Shown here: piece after piece, positions 9,042 through 18,327 of the stretch
Layout of the letters: each line of letters opens with the position of its first letter
How positions within the stretch are numbered: position 1 is the stretch's first letter
Assembly (NCBI GenBank): GCA_028698995.1
Contig: JAQVVM010000008.1
Span: 23,384-87,383 of the forward strand
Source: Bacteroidales bacterium
Lineage (GTDB): Bacteria; Bacteroidota; Bacteroidia; Bacteroidales; PXBB01
Reading direction: 5' to 3'
Length of the DNA: 64,000 nt
Translations under genes and position numbers: made by a program
The notes under the pieces: model-generated
The model's input: only the letters and a program-made list of their open reading frames with translations
Database searches by the model: none
Told to the model about the DNA's origin: nothing

Positions 9042-12000
9042 TTAGAAAGATTGTAAGTCAGTTGGACGTAGAATACCAAACCACTTGATAACTTTTTCTC
9101 CTATACCATCAGCTTTAACATGGATAAGATAAACACCACCGGCTATAGGAATACCGGCATGGTTCTTCAGATCCCAATCAACTGATGTTTTTTCCTCATC
9201 TTTTGTATATTGTCTCACAAGTGTGCCATTAACAGTATATATAGAAACAGTACATTTTTGAGGAAGATTTGTAATTTTTATTCTGTTGTCTAACTGGTTA
9301 GTTTCGTAAGCACTGTATGCATAATAAGGATTAGGAACAACATTAATAAGATCGAGTGCATCTTTAGCAGCTTCAACATTATTAAATTCAGGTGCCAAAT
9401 CATCCATAGTGAAAGTGTAAAGAGGATAATTGTTGTTCAAAGGATTTGCAGCACCATAGGTAGAATAGTTTTTAGCATAGGGTTTAGAAACTCTGATTCT
9501 TATAGTAACATCATTACTTAACCACTCTTCACCTGGTATAGATAAAGGAATGCTTGTGTACATAACATCTCTAAAAACCAACATCTGGTTAGTAAGCTGT
9601 GGGCTTTGATTAGGTGCGGCATACAGTTTATTGTAAATCCATTGACCTTCATCATAAGAAGGACAGAAATCTGGTGTGTTTTGATTGCTTCCCATTACAT
9701 AAATGTAATGTTTGCCACCAAACATGACTTCAGGATCAGCATCAGCATACAGACCATAAGAATACAACATCTGACCAACTGATGTTAAATAAGTTGATGT
9801 AGGATTGAATTTCATATCCCTGCCATTTTCACCTAGTAATCTGGAATCTTCACCAAACATCATGTTTAATCTTTCACCTGTTTCTACATTGATAGCATAT
9901 CCGGGGAACCAACTCATACCGGTACCTGAATTATCAGGATTACCGTTTTTATCTACAGAAGCACCCCTGCGTAATTCAAAACGTTTTGATTTACCTTCGT
10001 TTAAAGCAAATTCATGACCCATTTCGATAACCGGGCATCGTGTCCATTTTGATTTATCTGATGTCAGTACAATATCAACGCTGGCAATATTTTGAATTTT
10101 ATTCTGATTGAAAGCGGTTGTCAACATAGGACCATTAGCATAGCGAGAACTTAATCTATAAGGAGCCCATGTACTACCAATAATTTTTTCATAAACTTCA
10201 TTGGCATCAAGAATTTCTTCACTGTCCTCATTGAAAATGTCATAGTCATTATTTGTATTGTCATCTGCGTCTCTTAAAGTTCCGGAACGTATCCAGTTAA
10301 AAGCGCCGGTACCATCAATATCAGGAACACCACCTAACCATCTTCTTGAGCTGTCAGCGTAAGATATGGAGGATGAAATCATTCCATTATTTTCCTCTAG
10401 TCCATAGCCAGGTGAATTTGTTTGTTTAATAGTAATTGAAATCCCTAAATCAAGGAAAAGCTGTTCATTTGCAATTACAATTGAAGTATCGGATTGATAT
10501 TGATGTCCGGTTTGATTGTCAATTAATGTCCATGTTGCTTTATTAATGCTATCAGTAGTAACATTAAATTTAAGAGTGTATTCACCTTGAGCAACTTTCA
10601 ATGGATCAATAACTTTAATGTCTACAGGTCCTCTTTTATTTTTATATGTAGGATGTAGGGTTTTCCAAGGTGCTCCTGACATTATTTCTGCAAGAGATTC
10701 ATCAGTAAGTTCAAGCCAGTTGCCCCCGTTTCCTTGTCCTTCAATTCTTGTAATTTTAGGTCCATCTCCATAAGCAGCATTTAAGATTTGACCTCCGGGT
10801 GTTGTAAAATGAGGAATACCGACTACTGCTTGAATAGGTCCACCTACAGCAGATTTACGACCAGCAAGATAAGGTTTTTTCTGACCATATAAGCCATTTA
10901 AAGTTCCTGGGTCTTGAGAATAAGACATATAGCTATTATAAGCATAAGCTATTGCTAAATAATAATATTGTTTATGATTTACAAGTCTTCTGTTTCCAGT
11001 AGCAAATTCATCATTTAAAATTTTAAATGTATGAGAAATGCCTTCATTACTTCCATTAACCTCTTCAGTGGGGATATTGCCGGCATGTTGATCAGAATAA
11101 TACCAATTAACCAATTGACCGACAGCTTGCCCTTGTTCATTGAAGTTTTCAATGTCGCACTGAGCAACCAATCTTGCTTTATTGGCATCATGAATATCTG
11201 ATACAGAAACAGTAGCGTCTTTAAGTTGGAAAATTTGATAACCTTCGAATCTGTATAGAGAATCCCATGGTTCTGTCAGATTCATGTGTTCAGGGGCTAT
11301 GATACTGGGATCCCATTCGTAATAACCTTCTTTTTTATTGTTAGAGTATGATGGGTTTGAAATATATAATATAAGTTCTCTGTCTAATTCTTGAATGGTT
11401 AATTCTGGTGCATCAGGACCATCAAGAACTTTAAAACAGTTGTCAAACAAACGTTGAGCTTTATCATCAACAAGTCTTAATAATTGTACAGAAGCAAAAG
11501 CTCCGCCTGTACTTGCTCTTGCCCAAACAATACCAACTGTGATATAATTTACTGCGCCGGGCTCAAGAGTAAAAGGTCCGGCAGATTGCATGAAACGTCT
11601 GTCATTTGGTTGGTTTCCAGCAGTTTCTTCAGTCCAGTAAACATCACCATTTGGTGGCATTCCACCTGTTCCCCAGTTGCATGGGTCTGAATCACCTGGA
11701 AACATAAAGTCACATTCAGGACCATAAGCACCAGCACTGTTATGAGCATTACCTCCATATAACATTTTGGTGTTGTCTTTCCAAATCCCTTTTAAATAGT
11801 TATAATATTGTATAGCAATATCGGGGTCATGCATATAAGGTGGTGCACCGGCAGTTGAGTTATTATGATAAACAAAACGTCTCATACCAAAACGTTCGTT
11901 GTCAATGATATCATCACCGAAATTTACACCATTGATACTTACATCGCATATTTGTTCGTTATTTGCATCATATTTAGGATTATCTAGACCGTCATGATCC

Positions 12001-13076
12001 ATGTAAGGCCCTTGGAAAAAGTCAACACCAATTGCTGGGGGTTGAGCACCGTAGTGATGTGGCGCACCATCACCATCAACGGCTGTACCATTATAACAAT
12101 AACCTAATCCTCTTAATACATCACAGCCTACAAAGTCGTCTAGGTGTGCACCTAAATCAGGGTCAACCCATTGGCTGAAGTAAGTTTCTGTTAAGCGATA
12201 GGTTGAACGATTTATAAGTTCATAACTGTAAAAAGTCATATTGTTAATTTCATCATTAGTGGCAAAAGCGAAAGCTTGTCCTCTGATTTCCATTCCAATG
12301 GCATCACCTTGTGTTTCGGTGTGAATATTACCTTTATCATTAAAGACCCACCATAAGGTCTGGTCTCCTTTTATAACTTGGTCGGCCAAAATTCCATTAC
12401 CTTCAGCGGTAGGAGTTGATGTACGACAAAGCTCATTAGTAATATCATAATAGGGATAATCACCATCCTCAGGTGTATAAACTGCATTACCATTTGGAGA
12501 ATAAAATGGTGCCAAATAGAAACTTTGACCTAAAGAAACATCGCCGTGTGCAGGCCATTCAAGGATTGATCTGGGTATTTCATAATCAGGGTAATCCTGT
12601 GGGCTGTTATACCATGCAATGTGTAAATTAACTTCTTGACGTGTCATTGCAAAATGCCTGTCATATTTTAGACAAACTTCAGGAGAAATTGCAGCTGCAC
12701 CATCTGTTGTTAAAGGTCCAGTCCAAAAATCGTTTCCAATTTGCCTATATCTTAAAGCAGCAAGTTTCAGCTGTCCATTAACATCTACACCACCAATCCA
12801 AAGTGAAGCAGAGTACATAGACATTTTTCCTGAACCCTTAGGTACCTCATATAATGCATTTCCCTGTAAGTCCCACCACATATCACCACCTGTATTAATA
12901 CGTGCTTTGACATTGTTTATGTCAATGTCTGTTTTGCCTGTTGCAGGAACGCAACCGGCTGCAGATGTAGACTTGTTTGCAACCAGATTTTCAGAAGGAA
13001 CTTTATGGGCATATACATTTAAAATGAAACTTACCGAAAGGACTGCTAAAAATACTTTTGTTATAGTTTTTTTCAT
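9042..13076 (-). CDS. Large secreted protein with T9SS-type C-terminal domain
   Basis: A 1344-residue exported protein. A signal peptide of about 23 residues is followed by a domain with M-W-W-D-L-Q-G-N-A-L-Y and S-A-S-L-W-I-G-G-V-D, seen in other large uncharacterised Bacteroidota surface proteins. The last 90 residues (N-V-V-P-N-P-Y-Y-A-Y-S, then I-A-G-G-V-Y-L-I-H-V and a final strand) look like a T9SS sorting beta-domain with an unusual extra tail after the usual end. No catalytic motif is recognisable. It sits between the PorV/PorQ-like gene and the TonB-dependent receptor with gaps of about 40 bases, so the three probably form one transcript and one surface apparatus. Confidence 0.75.
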   Translation of the reverse strand: MKKTITKVFLAVLSVSFILNVYAHKVPSENLVANKSTSAAGCVPATGKTDIDINNVKARINTGGDMWWDLQGNALYEVPKGSGKMSMYSASLWIGGVDVNGQLKLAALRYRQIGNDFWTGPLTTDGAAAISPEVCLKYDRHFAMTRQEVNLHIAWYNSPQDYPDYEIPRSILEWPAHGDVSLGQSFYLAPFYSPNGNAVYTPEDGDYPYYDITNELCRTSTPTAEGNGILADQVIKGDQTLWWVFNDKGNIHTETQGDAIGMEIRGQAFAFATNDEINNMTFYSYELINRSTYRLTETYFSQWVDPDLGAHLDDFVGCDVLRGLGYCYNGTAVDGDGAPHHYGAQPPAIGVDFFQGPYMDHDGLDNPKYDANNEQICDVSINGVNFGDDIIDNERFGMRRFVYHNNSTAGAPPYMHDPDIAIQYYNYLKGIWKDNTKMLYGGNAHNSAGAYGPECDFMFPGDSDPCNWGTGGMPPNGDVYWTEETAGNQPNDRRFMQSAGPFTLEPGAVNYITVGIVWARASTGGAFASVQLLRLVDDKAQRLFDNCFKVLDGPDAPELTIQELDRELILYISNPSYSNNKKEGYYEWDPSIIAPEHMNLTEPWDSLYRFEGYQIFQLKDATVSVSDIHDANKARLVAQCDIENFNEQGQAVGQLVNWYYSDQHAGNIPTEEVNGSNEGISHTFKILNDEFATGNRRLVNHKQYYYLAIAYAYNSYMSYSQDPGTLNGLYGQKKPYLAGRKSAVGGPIQAVVGIPHFTTPGGQILNAAYGDGPKITRIEGQGNGGNWLELTDESLAEIMSGAPWKTLHPTYKNKRGPVDIKVIDPLKVAQGEYTLKFNVTTDSINKATWTLIDNQTGHQYQSDTSIVIANEQLFLDLGISITIKQTNSPGYGLEENNGMISSSISYADSSRRWLGGVPDIDGTGAFNWIRSGTLRDADDNTNNDYDIFNEDSEEILDANEVYEKIIGSTWAPYRLSSRYANGPMLTTAFNQNKIQNIASVDIVLTSDKSKWTRCPVIEMGHEFALNEGKSKRFELRRGASVDKNGNPDNSGTGMSWFPGYAINVETGERLNMMFGEDSRLLGENGRDMKFNPTSTYLTSVGQMLYSYGLYADADPEVMFGGKHYIYVMGSNQNTPDFCPSYDEGQWIYNKLYAAPNQSPQLTNQMLVFRDVMYTSIPLSIPGEEWLSNDVTIRIRVSKPYAKNYSTYGAANPLNNNYPLYTFTMDDLAPEFNNVEAAKDALDLINVVPNPYYAYSAYETNQLDNRIKITNLPQKCTVSIYTVNGTLVRQYTKDEEKTSVDWDLKNHAGIPIAGGVYLIHVKADGIGEKVIKWFGILRPTDLQSF

Positions 13077-13117
13077 TTTTATATCTTGTTTTAAATTATC
13101 TTATTTTTAATTTTATC

Positions 13118-16100
13118 TTAGAAGTTTAATGAAACGCCAATTCTGATCAATCTAGGCAAACTGTAATTATAGGGATAGTTAACAGCTACACTATATAAAT
13201 CTCTGAAAGATTGTGGGTCAATTTGAGATTCAATACCTGCCTGAAATTCTGCTGCAGCCAAATAACCGTCATCATCTGGTACACCTGTAGCTCTGTAAAC
13301 ACTCATGATATTTTTTGTGTTAAGAACATTAAGAATTTGCAGGTAAACATTTTGGTTAGCAGTTTTGGTTTTATTTCCTTCAGCATCTTCACCAAATTTA
13401 ATTTCAATATCTCTGTCTATTCTGGCATCAACTCTGAACGACCATGGTAATCTTGAACTATTGACTGAGCCTTTTAATAAGGTCCTGCCACCACCCAAAG
13501 CATCTGCTGTGATGTTGCTCTGACGACTGTAGGGTGTGCCTGAACCACCTGTAATTTGAATGTTGGCCCCTGTATTTTCTAAAATAGGTATTGTTTTAAC
13601 CATATCCGTTCCTTTAACAACTCTTGTAATTACAGGTCCGTTGTATTCAGAGCCATTTCCAAAACGAAAATCAACAACAGTTGCAATAGCGTGGCGTCTG
13701 TCGTAAGATAAGGGGCTTGTAGTTCTTAAATTAGGTTGTCCAGATTGAACCAAGCTTACACCTGAAGTTGCAGTTGAACCAGTTCCATCAGCAAACTGAA
13801 TAGTGTAATTGGCTTTAACCCAAATATTATTTGTTTTTCTGAGGTCGTAAGAAATAGTTGCACCTTTTACAGTACCGAAGTCAATATTATTATAAGAATA
13901 ATAGGTGTTAGGATAAGCTTCAGAATAACGATAAGCCTGAACAAGATCCCTAAGTTCACGATAGTAACCTGAAATTTTAAGTGCTGATGCATTTGAAATT
14001 TTTTGCTGGAAACCCAATTCATAGTCAATTGTTTTTTCAGGTTTTAAGGCAGGATTTGATACAAAATTCTGTCCCATTGTTCTGATAAAATAATAATTGA
14101 TGGGGTCCATCCTAAGACCTGTTGTTGGCCTTTTTGTAAGAACATCATAATGTGCTAAGAATAATGCTTCATCAGAAATAGGGAATGAGAAAGAAATACG
14201 AGGCATTACTGAAATTTGAGGTTCATAATCTTTAAAAGCTTTTGAATTAATAGTTTCTTGTTCTGAATTTACTAAATAAGGGGCAATACCAGAAGCTGTT
14301 TGTAATACAGAAGGATCCTGAATTTCAGTGCCTTCAGCGTTGTACCAAACATAGCCGTCCCTGTAACCTACAATTCTTGAAGGATTTCGCAAATCGTTAA
14401 CATAGACGTAATAATCATCACCCATATTTGAAGGATGTGGTCCAAGATCATTTACTTCTTTAAGTGTTTTAGATTCAAAGAACAAGAATGGATCTTTTAA
14501 AACTGATTGGTTAGCGTCAAATCTGTCAACACGTATCCCTATATTAAAAATAAGATCTTCAAAAGAGAATTTATCTTGGATGTAACCTGCCATATAAATT
14601 GGCTCAAAAGGAGCTATATATCTTGTATAATTGCCATTTTCATCCTTTGCAGTAAAGAAATCATCAAAGCTTGGTTTATTCTTTAATAATTTTCCTGTGT
14701 GGTCGTAGCCATAATAGGTTACCAAATTGAACCCCTGATTAAATAATTCGTCGGCACTGAACATATCAATAGAAAATAAGTCAGGAGAATAGCTGTCAAG
14801 GTCAATCCAGTCAGTTCCTTCAACATCAAGACCTAGAAGTTCTCTCAGGTTTTTATCAAAAAATGATTGTGACTCTCCATCATACAAACGGTTGTAATAA
14901 ATGGTATCTTGGAAAAAGCCATAAGCATCGTACACACCAATAGGATTGTTTTTATCTAATTGCTCAATATGACTGTTAGTTAATCCTCTCATAAGAGTCC
15001 ATAAACCTACAGGACTATATGCATAGGATCTGTCTATGCGTTGTTCGTATTGAAAACCCAGTTGAATGTTATGATTTTTTATATCAGCACCGGCACTGGC
15101 GTTAATACCTATCTGAGTGCCATTAAATACAGAATAACTATTATATTGTGTACCTGTGTTAGACCATAAACCGGCATATACTGAATAAGGATTTTGACCA
15201 TTTAATAAAGCACCACCGTTTTGCACAAGAGTTGAATTGTAATAGTGTGGGTAGGTCTCATCATATAAACCGTAATATTGAGTGGTATAATTTGCTAATT
15301 CAGGATTAATCTCACTTCTTTCATACTCATACAAGGTATCAGCAAATCCGTTATGAATATATACATCGCTGTAGCCTAGAATAGTATCGGAGCCGAGTTC
15401 GTATGATTTAATTTTATGTGTGGTAAATTTACCTACATATCCGTAGTTAAACAGATTGTCTTTGTGGTTTTCATTCTGAACTGTCTGGTAGTATTTTGAG
15501 TAGTCTGCCTGTATAGAATAGGAAATGTTTCTTATAAGGGATTTTGTAGAATCTGTTGCCGGAAATCTTTGTGAGAAACGACCGTAAACACGCCAAGTGT
15601 TGTCTATTACCTGTGGATTATTTTTATAGTTGTACAACGAATAGGAATATACCCATGAACGACCATAATTGTAATCAATAGAACCTCCAAATGTTAACAT
15701 GGTATTAGGAGCAGTCCTTACATCAATTTTTCCTGAAAGGTTAATACCGTTATTTCTTATGTTCTGGCGTGCTTTGATTTGTTCCAGATCTTCCATTCTA
15801 ACAAATTCGGAGTTTTGATATGAGCCATAACCAAGACCAGAAGGGCGAAGTGGGTTTTCTTCAAGGTAGGTCAATTTTTCATCATTGATTTTCCATGTTC
15901 CAATAGCAGATGGCCTCCCATCTTTTACGGTTGAAAGTTCACCTGAAATAAAGAAGCCTAAAAGGGAGCCCTGAGATGATTCGTTTTTACCTTTAATGAG
16001 TGGGCCTTGAACGCTAAAACCCAAAAGGTTATAACCATATTTATCTGTAAGTTCAGAAGTTAAAAATTCTATACCACCGCCGAATTCTCTTGCTGGTCCA

Positions 16101-16774
16101 CGGGTTGTGATATTAACAACACCACCAGTTGCATCTCCATATTGAGCAGGTAAACCTCCTGTCATTACAGTAACCTGATCAATTGCAGCTTGTGGTATTC
16201 CTGAAGAGCCTCTAACTCTAACCCCATCAATATATGTAACGGTTCCTTCTTCGCGGGCACCTCTGATGCTTCCCATTTCACCGTCAGCAGAGAATACACC
16301 TCCAACTGTAACAGCTACGGATTCGGCTGATCGACCTGGCATTTTTTGAATTTCTTCGGATGTCATTGTACCTCCGGAAGTAGTTTGATCCTTACTGATA
16401 AGAGGAACCGCATATTCTGTTACTACAAACTCAGTTAATATTTCAGCTGTTGGTTCCAAATTTACATTTTTAAATGTGATTTGGTCGGGACTGATTAACA
16501 CTCCGGTAACCATCACAGGTTGATAACCAACAGATGATGTTTTTAAATCATAACGTCCGGGAGTAATCGGAGAAATACGGTAATTACCGTTAAAATCACT
16601 ACTAGTGCCGGCAACCTGACGACCCGAGGCTTCAATTACAATATTTGCAAAAGGAATAGGTTCTCTGGTTTGAGCATCTATTATTTTTCCTTGTAATGAA
16701 CCTTGAGACTGTGCAAAGATGCCTGAGGCAAAAATCAAAACACATAAACATGCAAAGAATAAATTTTTAATCAT
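13118..16774 (-). CDS. TonB-dependent receptor with carboxypeptidase-regulatory-like domain
   Basis: A 1218-residue outer-membrane receptor. In order it has a signal peptide (1-21), a CarboxypepD_reg-like beta domain (about 25-110, G-K-I-I-D-A-Q-T-R-E-P-I-P-F-A-N), a plug domain (about 130-230, containing S-I-R-G-A-R-E-E-G-T-V-T-Y-I-D-G-V-R-V and G-G-V-V-N-I-T-T-R-G), and a long barrel ending in R-I-G-V-S-L-N-F with terminal Phe. The architecture is that of Oar/SusC-like importers, which take up bulky ligands with TonB energy. No SusD partner is present; instead it precedes a secreted protein and a PorV-like protein. Ligand unknown. Confidence 0.9.
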   Translation of the reverse strand: MIKNLFFACLCVLIFASGIFAQSQGSLQGKIIDAQTREPIPFANIVIEASGRQVAGTSSDFNGNYRISPITPGRYDLKTSSVGYQPVMVTGVLISPDQITFKNVNLEPTAEILTEFVVTEYAVPLISKDQTTSGGTMTSEEIQKMPGRSAESVAVTVGGVFSADGEMGSIRGAREEGTVTYIDGVRVRGSSGIPQAAIDQVTVMTGGLPAQYGDATGGVVNITTRGPAREFGGGIEFLTSELTDKYGYNLLGFSVQGPLIKGKNESSQGSLLGFFISGELSTVKDGRPSAIGTWKINDEKLTYLEENPLRPSGLGYGSYQNSEFVRMEDLEQIKARQNIRNNGINLSGKIDVRTAPNTMLTFGGSIDYNYGRSWVYSYSLYNYKNNPQVIDNTWRVYGRFSQRFPATDSTKSLIRNISYSIQADYSKYYQTVQNENHKDNLFNYGYVGKFTTHKIKSYELGSDTILGYSDVYIHNGFADTLYEYERSEINPELANYTTQYYGLYDETYPHYYNSTLVQNGGALLNGQNPYSVYAGLWSNTGTQYNSYSVFNGTQIGINASAGADIKNHNIQLGFQYEQRIDRSYAYSPVGLWTLMRGLTNSHIEQLDKNNPIGVYDAYGFFQDTIYYNRLYDGESQSFFDKNLRELLGLDVEGTDWIDLDSYSPDLFSIDMFSADELFNQGFNLVTYYGYDHTGKLLKNKPSFDDFFTAKDENGNYTRYIAPFEPIYMAGYIQDKFSFEDLIFNIGIRVDRFDANQSVLKDPFLFFESKTLKEVNDLGPHPSNMGDDYYVYVNDLRNPSRIVGYRDGYVWYNAEGTEIQDPSVLQTASGIAPYLVNSEQETINSKAFKDYEPQISVMPRISFSFPISDEALFLAHYDVLTKRPTTGLRMDPINYYFIRTMGQNFVSNPALKPEKTIDYELGFQQKISNASALKISGYYRELRDLVQAYRYSEAYPNTYYSYNNIDFGTVKGATISYDLRKTNNIWVKANYTIQFADGTGSTATSGVSLVQSGQPNLRTTSPLSYDRRHAIATVVDFRFGNGSEYNGPVITRVVKGTDMVKTIPILENTGANIQITGGSGTPYSRQSNITADALGGGRTLLKGSVNSSRLPWSFRVDARIDRDIEIKFGEDAEGNKTKTANQNVYLQILNVLNTKNIMSVYRATGVPDDDGYLAAAEFQAGIESQIDPQSFRDLYSVAVNYPYNYSLPRLIRIGVSLNF

Positions 16775-16845
16775 AATCTGTTACTTTATGTTGGGTCAAT
16801 AATTAAATTTTTAAGCGGGTAAAGATATATATATTTTTTTTATTC

Positions 16846-16892
16846 ACTTAACTTTTTTTTAACTTTACTTAACATTTTACTTAAGAACTTAA
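16846..16892 (-). promoter_or_regulatory. Cluster of TTAAGT direct repeats upstream of the TonB receptor gene
   Basis: Four copies of ACTTAA (plus strand; TTAAGT on the minus strand) start at 16846, 16867, 16879 and 16887, which is 70-120 bases upstream of the receptor start. The last copy runs into the stop of the preceding gene. A TATCTTTA element (16820-16827), close to the Bacteroidetes -7 consensus, lies between the repeats and the start codon. This could be an operator, but in such AT-rich DNA chance is a real alternative. Confidence 0.25.
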
Positions 16893-17401
16893 AAATAAGG
16901 TCTTTTTAATATTTCAGAATACAAAACTGCTTTTCGTAAATCAAAATTTTCGGGATTAAAAATACTTTCAGAAACTTGTTTAGAATCTTCATCTTCCAAA
17001 TCAATAACATTAAGGGTATTGCTTTTATCAAATAAAGCACGGTCTTGTAATCTTTCGAAACCACCCGTATTATTTGACAGTATTCCTTGGTATTCATTAT
17101 AAAAATCATTTTTGTCATTTTGTGATTTTTCTAAACTTTCATAAACTTCTTCAGGTTTATAGTTTTCATAGCTGGTATAATCATCAGTAACTGTCTCTGG
17201 TTGCTGATTTGGAATATTGTTTTTTTTACCGAGTATTAAATCTTCAAGAATTGATTCAAAGTCTTTTTCGGGTTCATTTTTTTGTTGAGAAGGGCGTTTG
17301 GTAGGGGTAGCATTTTTTGTTTTGCCTTTATTGACGGCTTTAATAATGCTTGTAACTATCCAAATCAAAGCTATAATTAAGTAAATTATATTTTTTTCCA
17401 T
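16889..17401 (-). CDS. Hypothetical membrane-anchored acidic protein
   Basis: A 170-residue protein with one N-terminal membrane helix (about residues 4-22), a Lys-rich stretch, then a polar acidic region of low complexity. The C-terminal segment F-D-L-R-K-A-V-L-Y-S-E-I-L-K-R-P-Y is the only part that looks conserved; similar R-K-A-x-x-Y-S-E-I-L endings occur on small hypothetical proteins of Bacteroidota. Most of the chain is probably cytoplasmic and disordered. No function can be assigned. Confidence 0.7.
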   Translation of the reverse strand: MEKNIIYLIIALIWIVTSIIKAVNKGKTKNATPTKRPSQQKNEPEKDFESILEDLILGKKNNIPNQQPETVTDDYTSYENYKPEEVYESLEKSQNDKNDFYNEYQGILSNNTGGFERLQDRALFDKSNTLNVIDLEDEDSKQVSESIFNPENFDLRKAVLYSEILKRPYF

Positions 17402-17496
17402 TTTTAAATTTTGTGTAAAGATATAATATTATATTAAAACAATAAAAGTTATAATCAGAAAACGGTCAATTCAGAAAAGTTAGTGGCATAAAAACA

Positions 17497-18249
17497 TTAT
17501 TTTAGTTGATGCAGAATTTCAATCATGCTTTCTCTTTTTCGTCGGGCAACAGGGATTCTATCTCCATTTAATAGCACAATAGTTCCTCCATCGATGCGGG
17601 AGTAGCTTTTTACATAATTAAGGTTAATCAGATGGGATTTATGTGGACGGATAAAGTTTTTGTCTGAAAGCAGTTCTTCATGCTCTTTAAGAGTTTTTGA
17701 TATGAGCATAGTTGACCCATCTTTAAAGAAAAAATTTGTGTAATAATTATCTGATTCACATCGGATAATGTCATCAGTATTGACTACATGCATCCCCTCG
17801 GCAGTTGACAAAACAATTTTTTTCTCCTTTTGCATTTTCTTGATTTCGTCAAGCACATTTTTGATGTTTTTTAGACCCTCTTTTTGTAATGTCAAATTCA
17901 GCTTCACTTTATCTACTGCACGAATAAGGTCTTCTGCGACGATGGGTTTTAAAATGTAATCAATGGCATTTACCTTAATAGCTTTTAGTGCATATTGCTC
18001 ATAAGCAGTTGTGAAAATGACAAAAAAATCAATTTCTGAAAAATGCTCTAACATTTTGAATCCGTTGCCATCAGGCATTTGTATGTCTAAAAAAACAATT
18101 TGAGGTGCGTACGTTTCAATATGCTCAATGCCCATTTTGTAGTTATCTGCTATGGCAACTACTTTGATGTCGGGGCAGTACCTCTCTAACATCAGTTTTA
18201 ATGTTTCTTGTGAGTTTTTTTCGTCTTCAACAATAATGGCTCGTAGCAT
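17497..18249 (-). CDS. LytTR-family response regulator
   Basis: A 250-residue regulator. The receiver domain (1-120) has E8/D9, phospho-acceptor D55 in V-F-L-D-I-Q-M-P-D-G and K101 in Y-I-L-K-P. The LytTR DNA-binding domain (about 150-250) includes R-P-H-K-S-H-L-I-N-L-N-Y-V and a final R-R-K-R-E-S-M. It lies 78 bases downstream of the propeller histidine kinase on the same strand and is its probable partner. Target genes are unknown. Confidence 0.92.
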   Translation of the reverse strand: MLRAIIVEDEKNSQETLKLMLERYCPDIKVVAIADNYKMGIEHIETYAPQIVFLDIQMPDGNGFKMLEHFSEIDFFVIFTTAYEQYALKAIKVNAIDYILKPIVAEDLIRAVDKVKLNLTLQKEGLKNIKNVLDEIKKMQKEKKIVLSTAEGMHVVNTDDIIRCESDNYYTNFFFKDGSTMLISKTLKEHEELLSDKNFIRPHKSHLINLNYVKSYSRIDGGTIVLLNGDRIPVARRKRESMIEILHQLK

Positions 18250-18327
18250 ATTTTTAGGAGTGTTTTTTTAATGGGATTACAAATTAACACAAAAATTTTT
18301 ACAAAAAAAAGTCATCAGGAAAAAAAA

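Noticed and set aside
9805-12000. Frames of about 70 residues antisense or out of frame within the 1344-residue secreted protein gene
   Set aside because: They lie entirely inside a strongly supported coding sequence and have no domain or start context.
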